6,172 nt of DNA from Spirochaetaceae bacterium (GTDB taxonomy: Bacteria > Spirochaetota > Spirochaetia > DSM-27196 > SLST01), in NCBI GenBank assembly GCA_007129695.1, contig SKVA01000025.1, positions 1 through 6,172 of the forward strand, written 5' to 3'. The notes under the pieces were generated by a model that was not told where the DNA came from, did not search any database, and was given only the letters and a program-made list of their open reading frames with translations. Positions within the stretch are counted from its first letter, which is position 1; each line of letters opens with the position of its first letter. Shown in pieces: positions 1 to 5,711 of the stretch. The position numbers and the translations under genes are program-made.

Positions 1-532
1 GTCGCAGATGCTCCTTGAGGCGCTCTACGCAACGGGACAGGACGACCACGCGGTCTCGCTCCTCACCGGGACCGGGATGCGATCGTGGGCGCACATGGTC
101 TACGACGTCGGGACAACGATTTCGATGGAGGCGTGGGACGACTCGATCAAGCCGAACCAGGACTGGAACCACGCGTGGGGCGCCGCGCCGGCGAACATCG
201 TTCCGTTCGGGCTGATGGGGGTTCGCCCGATTGAGCCGGGATTCGCGAAGGTCATGATCGACCCGAAGATCGGTCCGCTCGCGTGGGCCGAGTCGCGGGT
301 CCCCACCGTCCGGGGACCGATCGGAGTCCGCGTATCGAACGAACCGGGCGCGCCGTACGTCGTCGACGTCGACATACCGGCCAACGTCACCGCGACCATC
401 GGTCTCCCGTGCACGAACCCGCAGTCACCGGTCGTCGTCGATGGCCGGAGCGTCTACCCGGACATCAGCAACGGCCGATGCTACGTGACGGGAATCGGCA
501 GCGGCCGGCACGTGGTCGTCGCGTCGGTGTAG
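1..532 (+). CDS. GH78 alpha-L-rhamnosidase, C-terminal part (5' end outside window)
   Basis: Open from the left edge in the frame beginning at base 2; about 176 residues remain before the TAG. This is the end of the (alpha/alpha)6 catalytic barrel plus the C-terminal beta-sandwich of a family 78 glycoside hydrolase, an inverting enzyme that releases terminal alpha-L-rhamnose from glycosides and polysaccharides. Counting from the Met at base 8, residues 35-43 read GTTISMEAW, the family's 'G-T-T-x-x-E-x-W' motif; its Glu (codon 128-130) aligns with the general base of characterised GH78 enzymes. It is followed by DWNHAWGAAP (residues 52-61), the variant of the conserved 'NH-x-x-x-G' segment, then the typical PGF...I.P transition into the final beta domain. 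The gene ends 46 bp before the next gene on the same strand, so co-transcription is likely. Family assignment is firm; the exact substrate, the signal peptide and the N-terminal domains cannot be seen. Confidence 0.9.
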   Translation, partial: SQMLLEALYATGQDDHAVSLLTGTGMRSWAHMVYDVGTTISMEAWDDSIKPNQDWNHAWGAAPANIVPFGLMGVRPIEPGFAKVMIDPKIGPLAWAESRVPTVRGPIGVRVSNEPGAPYVVDVDIPANVTATIGLPCTNPQSPVVVDGRSVYPDISNGRCYVTGIGSGRHVVVASV

Positions 533-578
533 TGCGCTGAGTCGAGCAGATCGTCAGAAACGTCCGACAGGGGGATCG

Positions 579-2453
579 ATGGAAAACATAGCCGGGTTCG
601 ACCGAGCCAAGACGCGTGTAGGTACTTCGGTCAGCGAGCTTGCCGAGTGGTTCGCGCGCGCAGCCGACGGTATCGAGTTCGACGATGGACTCGCGCGTCA
701 GAACGGACCGGGTCATACCGTCGAGGCTGCGCCGCTTTCGCTGTGCCATCCCGGGCGACTCACGTCTGACTACTACGCGGCCGCCGCTGCAGCCGGCGTG
801 CTCGATCCGGTCGACGGTGAACGGATGCTCCGCGCGCTCGAACCGCTCCAGGTCACCGAACCCGGCCACCCGAAGCTCGGCTGCTTTCGGTGGTACCGGG
901 AAGAGAGCGCGGTCCGCGATACGAATGCCGCGTTCTTCACGCTCGTGCCGCTTGCGACCGTACGACTCTGCTGTCCCGACCGAGTCCCCGCGGCCCACGT
1001 GCCGCTGATCGACGAACTGCTCCGCCGGTCGGCGCCGTGGTTCTCCGCCGAATGTCGCGAGCCGGCGCTCTACTACCCGAACAAGATCGTGAGCGACGGT
1101 GCGCTCCTGCTCGCGATCGCGACGATCCTGGATGACGGAGAGCTCAACTCACAGGCGATTGCGTTCTTCGAGCGGTGGCACGACTACACGGTCCGACGCG
1201 GCTGGGGCTGGGGAGAGAACATCAGTCTGGGATACCAGATGGTGATCTTCAAGGCGCTGCAGCTGGCTATCCGCGCGCTCGATGCGTCGGGGGCGGGCGC
1301 AGGTCAGCGGGACCGCGCGCTCCGCGATGCGCTTGTCGCGCACATGGACGAGCTCGTCGCGATCGCTCGGTTCCACGACGGTCAGGAGTACGTTCCGACG
1401 ATCCGGAGTTACAACTTTGATGGCCAGGTCGTTCGTCCGAGTCCCGTCTGGGAGCTCGCCGGTGTCGGGCGACGGGACGACGTCGGCGCCCGGGCGCTGG
1501 GAGACATCGTCGCGAACGTACTGTTCGGTGGGCGGCCGCTCACCGACGAGCCGAATCGGCAGCCGGTGCCCCGAGTGCTCGAGCAACGCATCTTTGACAC
1601 GTGCGTATCGTACTCGTGGATCGGCGAGCACACCAGGCTCGGGAGCCTCACCGAGTTCCCCGTCATGCCCGGATGCTATCAGTGGCCCACGTGGGGTCTC
1701 GGATGGCAGTGCTTCCCGGTTAGCTTCAGCGTCGATCACGAGCAGGTCGGTTTTCTCCGGTGGTCCGTGAACGAGCGGGGCAAGCACCGGAGTCATCCGA
1801 CCGAGGACAAGGCAACAACCTACCTGGATCCTGCCCTCTTTGGCGAAAGCTGGTACCCCTACGTGCTCACGCGATGCGCTCAGGAGCGGTCGCTGCTTCT
1901 GGCGTATCGCGTCATGGCCGGTGTTCACAACCAGGCGTCGGAGATCCGCGACGAATGGGTCATACCCCGCTATGCCGGAGATGTCAGCGAGCTCAGCGAT
2001 GCAACCGGCAGGGACTGGGTCGCGCTTCGCTACTGCAATGCGACGCTCCTGTTCACCGCGCTCGCCGGGGTCCGGTTCGATCCGGATGGGGCGACGCCGG
2101 AGGTTGCCGGCGCCGGGCCGGCCGGCGGCCTGGCGGTCCGTCACCCGGTGTCGATCGCGGTCGTTCGCGACCGCGACACGGTCCGACTCGAGCAGCGACT
2201 CTACCAGGGCCCCGAGCAGGTCATCCATCATCCGTGGATGGAGTCGGTGTGGTGCGTCATCGCGATCGATGGGTCCGGCCGGGAGACCGTGCTGCAGGGA
2301 ATCGTCGACGCGGTGCGCATCGACGACCGTTCGTACGCAGACCGGGAAGTTCCACGCGCCGGTAGCGCGGAGATCCGCGACATCGCGGTCGACGACGGTC
2401 GCGGCCAGGTGGTCGGGCTCACGATCGACCCGTATACGGTGGTTCCCCGATGA
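579..2453 (+). CDS. Uncharacterised 624-residue protein, possible glycan-active enzyme
   Basis: Complete gene with ATG preceded by AGGGGGA (569-575), a convincing ribosome binding site. I do not recognise the family. The N-terminus has no signal peptide or membrane segment, so a cytoplasmic protein is expected. Residues about 60-320 look alpha-helical with aromatic-rich turns (SDYYAAAAAAG at 63-73, YYPNKIVSDGALLLAIA at 165-181, RRGWGWGENISLGYQM at 206-221), as in alpha/alpha-toroid sugar enzymes. Residues about 340-400 are rich in Trp, Cys and Tyr (YQWPTWGLGWQCFPV at 367-381). From about 435 the sequence looks beta-rich, ending in short strands, like the beta-sandwich tail of toroid hydrolases and lyases. 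Possible acidic or His catalytic candidates are E213, D386, H387 and E409, but none is assigned. It follows the GH78 gene by 46 bp, so a role in breaking down or modifying a rhamnose-containing glycan is inferred from context only. Confidence 0.75.
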   Translation: MENIAGFDRAKTRVGTSVSELAEWFARAADGIEFDDGLARQNGPGHTVEAAPLSLCHPGRLTSDYYAAAAAAGVLDPVDGERMLRALEPLQVTEPGHPKLGCFRWYREESAVRDTNAAFFTLVPLATVRLCCPDRVPAAHVPLIDELLRRSAPWFSAECREPALYYPNKIVSDGALLLAIATILDDGELNSQAIAFFERWHDYTVRRGWGWGENISLGYQMVIFKALQLAIRALDASGAGAGQRDRALRDALVAHMDELVAIARFHDGQEYVPTIRSYNFDGQVVRPSPVWELAGVGRRDDVGARALGDIVANVLFGGRPLTDEPNRQPVPRVLEQRIFDTCVSYSWIGEHTRLGSLTEFPVMPGCYQWPTWGLGWQCFPVSFSVDHEQVGFLRWSVNERGKHRSHPTEDKATTYLDPALFGESWYPYVLTRCAQERSLLLAYRVMAGVHNQASEIRDEWVIPRYAGDVSELSDATGRDWVALRYCNATLLFTALAGVRFDPDGATPEVAGAGPAGGLAVRHPVSIAVVRDRDTVRLEQRLYQGPEQVIHHPWMESVWCVIAIDGSGRETVLQGIVDAVRIDDRSYADREVPRAGSAEIRDIAVDDGRGQVVGLTIDPYTVVPR

Positions 2454-2455
2454 CG

Positions 2456-2977
2456 CTACCACGCGTCGCCCAGGCGGTCCCGGCAGACGATGTCGCCGTC
2501 GATCGACAGCGCGGGCGATAGCGGGGTCGTGAGGACCATGATGCCGTCGTCCTCCTCTTCCGTTCGAACCACTCCGCTATCGGTGCGGACCCAGGTCCGG
2601 CCGCGCCAGCGCTGCCAGCCGAGCCGCTCGTAGAAGCGGTGCTCTGCGGTGCTGAGCGCGCCGATCTGGTAGTCCGCGACGGCGGGAGCGATCGCGCGCA
2701 TCACCGCGGTCCCCAGCCCCTGCCGCTGGAGCTCCGGGAGCACCGCCACGGCCTCTACGTAGCCGCCGCGCATCGGGCGATCGTCGATCCAGAGCGTCCT
2801 TGGTACGACCGCTGCGTGCGCGCACACGCGTCCGTCGATGACCGCGAGCGCGTGAACCCCGCCGAGCGCGTGCTCCCAGTCTTCTGCCGAAAAGTCGCCG
2901 GCGAATGCCGCGTCCATCAGCGCCAGGACCTCGGCTACTCGATCCAGATCGGAAGTGGTGCACGTTGCGATCGTCAT
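2456..2977 (-). CDS. aac(2'): AAC(2')-I-like aminoglycoside 2'-N-acetyltransferase (GNAT)
   Basis: 173 residues, close to the 181 of mycobacterial AAC(2')-Ic. The enzyme class moves acetyl from acetyl-CoA to the 2'-amino group of gentamicin/tobramycin-type aminoglycosides in the cytoplasm. From memory of AAC(2')-Ic, the match spans the protein: AFAGDFSAEDWEHALGG (24-40), AHAAV (53-57), GYVEAVAV (72-79), QIGALS (104-109), RFYERLGW (114-121), DDG (143-145) and a C-terminal GDAW. Equivalents of its key residues are kept: D28 (D35), D33 (D40), E75 (E82, proposed base relay), Y116 (Y126, proposed acid), D143 (D152), D171 (D179) and terminal W173 (W181), whose carboxylate contacts drug. The acetyl-CoA loop is a canonical QRQGLG (84-89), more regular than in M. 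tuberculosis. The start has no strong ribosome binding site, but lies 19 nt after vapC stop, so it is probably the third gene of that operon. A native substrate other than drugs, such as a cell-wall amino sugar, is possible. Confidence 0.88.
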   Translation of the reverse strand: MTIATCTTSDLDRVAEVLALMDAAFAGDFSAEDWEHALGGVHALAVIDGRVCAHAAVVPRTLWIDDRPMRGGYVEAVAVLPELQRQGLGTAVMRAIAPAVADYQIGALSTAEHRFYERLGWQRWRGRTWVRTDSGVVRTEEEDDGIMVLTTPLSPALSIDGDIVCRDRLGDAW

Positions 2978-2996
2978 GCGCGCTCGGCCCGTCCGA

Positions 2997-3422
2997 TCAC
3001 CGTGTCCGGAACGGGTTCACTATACGGACCGAGTCGATGAGCTGGTCGTGCTGCATGTCTTCGGAGTAGAGCGTCGTGCAACCGCCCTCGATCGCGGCCG
3101 ACACGATAAGCGAGTCGTAGAAGCCGTATCCGTAGCGTGCGCGTAGCTCGAGAGCACGGGTGAACAGAGCGTGACTGGGATAGATCGACCACATCGGCTC
3201 GAGCGTCGATCTGAGGTAGCGCAGCGCGTCATCGTGGCGGACCGGTCGCGCCATCTTCGTCGTCAGAACGTTGAGGACTTCCTGCACGACCTGATGGCTT
3301 ATCACCCCTGTGCCATCTCGCAGCGACCGCGCGATGAGCTGCGTTGCTGTCGTGCGTCTGCGATCGTCAGTCTCGTCGAACGCGTACACGAAGACGTTCG
3401 AGTCGAGGAACTCAGCGCTCAT
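2997..3422 (-). CDS. vapC: VapC-type PIN-domain ribonuclease toxin
   Basis: 141 residues, the usual length for a PIN-domain toxin. VapC proteins are Mg2+-dependent RNases that cleave tRNA or rRNA and arrest translation when the antitoxin is lost. The acidic metal-binding set is complete: D7 in FLDSNVFVYAFD (5-16), E48 in QVVQEVLNVL (44-53), D103 in YGFYDSLIVSAA (99-110) and D122 in LYSEDMQ (118-124). Nothing suggests inactivation. The C-terminal YSEDMQHDQ...IVNPF pattern is that of the VapC-like subgroup annotated as predicted nucleic-acid-binding PIN proteins. The ATG overlaps the 3' end of vapB by 11 nt, the usual coupled toxin-antitoxin arrangement, and the gene precedes the acetyltransferase by 19 nt. 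The target RNA cannot be read from sequence. Confidence 0.93.
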   Translation of the reverse strand: MSAEFLDSNVFVYAFDETDDRRRTTATQLIARSLRDGTGVISHQVVQEVLNVLTTKMARPVRHDDALRYLRSTLEPMWSIYPSHALFTRALELRARYGYGFYDSLIVSAAIEGGCTTLYSEDMQHDQLIDSVRIVNPFRTR

Positions 3423-3636
3423 TCAGCTCGTCCCTGGAAAACCGACGACCGCCCGTGCCGGCGTACATCAGGATCTGTTCCATGACGACCTCGGCCTCGG
3501 TAGCGCGTTCGGTCCCTGCCGTGTATGCCTCGAGCCATCGGCGAAACTCGTCGTTGAGCGTCCGGTTCGCGGCGCGTGCCTTTCGGCGGGCCGCTTCGAT
3601 AAGTCGCTCGTCGGCGCTGAGCGTGATATTTTTCAC
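3412..3636 (-). CDS. vapB: VapB-like ribbon-helix-helix antitoxin
   Basis: 74 residues from a GTG start. Residues 1-38 form a classic ribbon-helix-helix DNA-binding domain: a short strand (KNITLSADE, 2-10) followed by two helices with the turn at RAANRTLNDEF (21-31). The rest (about 39-74) is the charged tail expected to wrap the VapC toxin. The frame stays open upstream to an ATG at 3741, but that extension runs through the promoter and operator, crosses the globin start and has no antitoxin-like sequence, so I chose the GTG. No ribosome binding site precedes this GTG; promoter spacing puts the transcription start on its first base. The protein should neutralise VapC and, with it, repress its own promoter at the inverted repeat just upstream. 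Confidence 0.9.
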   Translation of the reverse strand: MKNITLSADERLIEAARRKARAANRTLNDEFRRWLEAYTAGTERATEAEVVMEQILMYAGTGGRRFSRDELNER

Positions 3637-3642
3637 GACCAA

Positions 3643-3671
3643 AGTGTACACGAGAATCGTGTACGCGGCAA
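3643..3671 (-). promoter_or_regulatory. Predicted vapBC-aac(2') promoter, apparently leaderless
   Basis: Read on the minus strand: -35 TTGCCG (3671-3666), a 17-nt spacer, then -10 TACACT (3648-3643). Six nucleotides separate the -10 from the GTG of vapB, so the expected transcription start coincides with the start codon at 3636. Each box matches the sigma-70 consensus at four of six positions, and the spacing is optimal. The lack of any Shine-Dalgarno sequence before the GTG agrees with a leaderless message. Confidence 0.6.
3646..3664. promoter_or_regulatory. Inverted repeat, probable VapBC operator
   Basis: A perfect inverted repeat with 7-bp arms, GTACACG and CGTGTAC, around a 5-bp centre (AGAAT). 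It fills the spacer between the -35 and -10 boxes of the vapBC promoter and enters the -10, where a bound repressor would block RNA polymerase. Ribbon-helix-helix antitoxins with their toxin normally bind such a site for autoregulation. Its outer edge is 19 bp from the -35 of the divergent globin promoter. Confidence 0.65.
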
Positions 3672-3682
3672 GCGTTCCGCCG

Positions 3683-3711
3683 TTGCCCGCCGCCCCTGTA
3701 TGTATTACTCT
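3683..3711 (+). promoter_or_regulatory. Predicted promoter of the truncated haemoglobin gene, apparently leaderless
   Basis: -35 TTGCCC (3683-3688), 17-nt spacer, -10 TACTCT (3706-3711), then 7 nt to the ATG at 3719. The predicted transcription start is at or within one base of the start codon. No Shine-Dalgarno sequence lies before the ATG. The architecture closely mirrors the divergent vapB promoter. Confidence 0.55.
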
Positions 3712-3718
3712 ACCGGTC

Positions 3719-4126
3719 ATGTTTCGCATCGATGAGGTCAACCTCTACGACGAGCTCGGCCTGGAGAAGATCAAGGAGCTGTCCCGGGCCTTCTATACGA
3801 AGGTCTACGCCGATAAGGATCCCGAGTTTCGCGGGATGTTTCCCGACGACATGGAGATGGCGATCCAGAACCAGTACGAGTTCTTCGCGCAGCGCCTGGG
3901 CGGGCTACCGCTCTACAGCGCGCGCAAGGGACACCCGGCGCTGCGGGCTCGCCACGCGCATTTCCACATCACCCGCCGGCACGCCGAACGGTGGCTCGGC
4001 TATATGCGAAACGCGATGACGGAGGTCGGGATCCCCGACGACGCGCGCGGTCGGCTCGACGAGTTCCTCACCGACACCGCGTACTTCATGCAGAACGTGA
4101 ACGACGACGGGAGCCGCATCTACTGA
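3719..4126 (+). CDS. glbO: Group II truncated haemoglobin (trHbO-like)
   Basis: 135 residues from the ATG at 3719, the usual length of a 2-on-2 truncated globin. A longer open frame exists upstream but covers vapB and the promoter on the other strand and has no globin sequence. Group II marks, compared with M. tuberculosis trHbO: AFYTKVY (24-30) with Tyr B10 at Y26; GMFPDD (39-44) with Phe at CD1 (F41), where trHbO has Tyr; RLGGLPLYS (59-67); GHPALRARHAHFHI (71-84) with the proximal haem His F8 at H79; and ERWLGYM (90-96) with the group II Trp G8 at W92. Such proteins bind O2 tightly and are linked to NO detoxification, peroxide chemistry or O2 delivery in the cytoplasm. The gene is divergent from vapBC-aac(2') and convergent with the fucosidase, 41 bp between stops. 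Physiological role is inferred. Confidence 0.9.
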   Translation: MFRIDEVNLYDELGLEKIKELSRAFYTKVYADKDPEFRGMFPDDMEMAIQNQYEFFAQRLGGLPLYSARKGHPALRARHAHFHITRRHAERWLGYMRNAMTEVGIPDDARGRLDEFLTDTAYFMQNVNDDGSRIY

Positions 4127-4167
4127 GTGGGGACCACCCGCGGCCGGACGCGGCACGGACAGGCCGG

Positions 4168-5607
4168 TTACCCACCGGCGTTTGGCCCGTAGACGCCGAC
4201 CTCGCTGATCGCCGGCGGGGCGACGGTGTTGGTGAACCGCAGCCGAAGGCGACGGGTGGCGACTGGGCGACCGGAGATCAGACGGCGAGCGCCGATGCTC
4301 TGACCCGCCGCGTGTTCGACCCATGAGCCGTCGCGATCGACGTCGATCGCAAAGCCGCGGACCCGCTGACCGAGCGGCAGATACTCGCGGAGGCTCACCG
4401 TGGCGATCTCCACCGGATGCCCGAAGTCGACGAGGATCTCAGGCTCCGCCGCCGGAACCGCCGGCGTCCAGTACTTGTCGCGTTTGCCGTCGGTCAGCAC
4501 CGCGACCGGGGAGCCTTCGGCGGTGACCCGCGCGCCGTCGGCGATCAGGTCGCCTGCGAACAGCGCTTCGCGCAGGCTGCGGAACTCGACGAGCGAACGC
4601 ACGTCGGCGTCCGGGATCCGTCCGCGTCGGTCCGGGGGCAGATTCAGGAGCAGGTTCGTGCCGCGTCCGACCGACTTCAGGTAGAGATCGAGCAGGTTCC
4701 TGCCGCTGCGCACCGCCGAGTCCTCGGCACCGTGGTAGAACCAGCCCGGGCGGATCGACACGTCGCACTCCGCGGGAAGCCAGTCGGCACCGGCAGGATC
4801 TCCCCGGTTCAGGAGGTCGCGCGGGGAGGCCCACGCGTCGACCATGCGGTCGGCCGAGTACGCCTGGAAGTCGGCGTCGTCGATCCCGGGGTAGAGCGAT
4901 TCGCGCGTGATCGTCGCCCAGCACGGGTCTCCCGCGATTCCGTCCTCATTGCCGACCCACCGGACATCGGGACCGGCGTCGCTGAACATCACCGCCCCCG
5001 GCTGGTTGCGCCGAACGATCTCCCACGTCGCGTCCCAGTCGTAGTAGGTGCGCCGGTCGATCTGCCGCGTTTCGCGGGCGCCGCCGTAGTAGCCGTCACC
5101 GCCGTTCGCGCCGTCGAACCACACCTCGAACAGCTCGCCGTACTCGCTCGTGAGTTCTTCGAGCTGGTTGCGGTAGTAGCGGACGTAGTCGGGGGATCCG
5201 TAGGCCGGATGGTTGCGGTCCCACGGCGAGAGATAGACGCCGAAGCGCAGCGAACGCGCCCGGCACGCCTCCGCGATCTCGCGGACGACGTCGCCGCGGC
5301 CCGACCGCCAGCTGCTCTGGCGTACCGAGTGATCGGTATACCGCGACGGCCAGAGGCAGAACCCGTCGTGATGCTTGCACGTGAGGATCAACCCCGCCAT
5401 CCCGCCGTCGGCCGCGGCACCGACGATCTGGTCCGCGTCGAAGTCGGTCGGGGCGAAGACGTCCGGAGACTCGTCGCCGTACCCCCACTCCCGGTCGGTG
5501 AACGTGTTCACGGTGAAGTGCACGAAGCCGTAGTACTCCATCGCGTGCCACGCGAGCTGCCGCGCCGATGGAACCGGCAGGTTCGGTGCTTCTGTCGGGT
5601 TCGTCAA
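4168..5607 (-). CDS. GH29 alpha-L-fucosidase with C-terminal discoidin-like domain
   Basis: 479 residues, complete. It hydrolyses alpha-L-fucosyl linkages by a retaining mechanism. The TTG start is chosen because AGGAGG sits 4 nt upstream and the GH29 N-terminus begins at once (PSARQLAWHAMEYYGFVHF, 13-31); no signal peptide is present, so the enzyme should be cytoplasmic. Motifs: FTVNTFTDREWG (31-42), LTCKHHDGFCLWPS (75-88), GVYLSPWDRN (123-132), VWFDGANGGDGYY (162-174) with catalytic nucleophile D165, WVGNEDGIAG (217-226) with E221 the likely acid/base, WLPAECDVSIRPGWFYH (276-292), and NLLLNLPPDRRGRI (318-331). The last about 130 residues (DLIADGARVTA... to the closing SEVGVYG at 469-475) look like an F5/8 type C, CBM32-like module. 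This layout and the ECDVSIRPGW motif resemble subfamily B, usually specific for branched alpha-1,3/1,4 fucose. The start overlaps the stop of the antitoxin remnant, suggesting translational coupling. Confidence 0.93.
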   Translation of the reverse strand: MTNPTEAPNLPVPSARQLAWHAMEYYGFVHFTVNTFTDREWGYGDESPDVFAPTDFDADQIVGAAADGGMAGLILTCKHHDGFCLWPSRYTDHSVRQSSWRSGRGDVVREIAEACRARSLRFGVYLSPWDRNHPAYGSPDYVRYYRNQLEELTSEYGELFEVWFDGANGGDGYYGGARETRQIDRRTYYDWDATWEIVRRNQPGAVMFSDAGPDVRWVGNEDGIAGDPCWATITRESLYPGIDDADFQAYSADRMVDAWASPRDLLNRGDPAGADWLPAECDVSIRPGWFYHGAEDSAVRSGRNLLDLYLKSVGRGTNLLLNLPPDRRGRIPDADVRSLVEFRSLREALFAGDLIADGARVTAEGSPVAVLTDGKRDKYWTPAVPAAEPEILVDFGHPVEIATVSLREYLPLGQRVRGFAIDVDRDGSWVEHAAGQSIGARRLISGRPVATRRLRLRFTNTVAPPAISEVGVYGPNAGG

Positions 5608-5705
5608 CTGCCCTCCTCGGCCAGCTCAACCGTCTCGCCGGCCTTTACTTCGCGGATCAACCTGGACACGTGGGTCTTTGCTTCCTGAGTCGTGGCGGTC
5701 TTCAC
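5604..5705 (-). CDS. Truncated Phd/YefM-family antitoxin, upstream cistron of the fucosidase
   Basis: 33 residues from GTG, too short to be a whole antitoxin (normally about 75-90). The sequence MKTATTQEAKTHVSRLIREV (1-20) followed by KAGETVELAEEG is the standard N-terminus of Phd/YefM antitoxins, covering the first strand, helix and second strand of the DNA-binding fold. After EEG the usual '(K/R)PVA-R' continuation is missing and the gene stops at TGA. Reading the other two frames beyond this point does not restore it, so this is a truncation and not a simple frameshift. No toxin gene follows. The TGA overlaps the fucosidase start (TTGA), and the codons for EEG supply its AGGAGG. It may act only as a leader cistron; independent DNA binding by so short a piece is doubtful. 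Confidence 0.7.
   Translation of the reverse strand: MKTATTQEAKTHVSRLIREVKAGETVELAEEGS
5612..5617 (-). promoter_or_regulatory. Ribosome binding site that decides the TTG start of the fucosidase
   Basis: On the minus strand AGGAGG, then GCAG, then the TTG start at 5607. The perfect Shine-Dalgarno lies inside the last codons of the antitoxin remnant, so ribosomes ending there could restart on the fucosidase. Confidence 0.75.
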
Positions 5706-5711
5706 ATGAGC

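Noticed and set aside
1149..2462. 437-codon minus-strand open frame opposite the 624-residue gene.
   Set aside because: Arg/Asp-rich shadow composition; the plus strand has a strong ribosome binding site and a coherent aromatic-rich protein. Because the plus-strand family is unknown, this is a judgement on composition and context.
3667..3687. GGCAA/TTGCC inverted repeat between the divergent promoters as a separate operator.
   Set aside because: The arms are simply the two opposing -35 boxes, so the symmetry is already explained.
3344..3718. Long in-frame extension upstream of the globin ATG.
   Set aside because: It covers vapB on the opposite strand, is Arg/Ser-rich as expected of a shadow frame, and globin similarity starts at 3719.
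3637..3741. In-frame extension of VapB to an ATG at 3741 (109 residues).
   Set aside because: The extra 35 residues run through the promoter and operator and over the globin start, and show no antitoxin-like sequence; the RHH domain begins exactly at the GTG.
4127..4167. Possible bidirectional terminator between the globin and fucosidase stops.
   Set aside because: Only short GC stems (GTGG/CCAC, CGGCC/GGCCG) and no T-run on either strand; not a convincing intrinsic terminator.
4417..5688. 423-codon plus-strand open frame opposite the fucosidase.
   Set aside because: Its Arg/Val-rich composition is typical of a high-GC antisense shadow, and the minus strand carries unmistakable GH29 motifs over the same bases.
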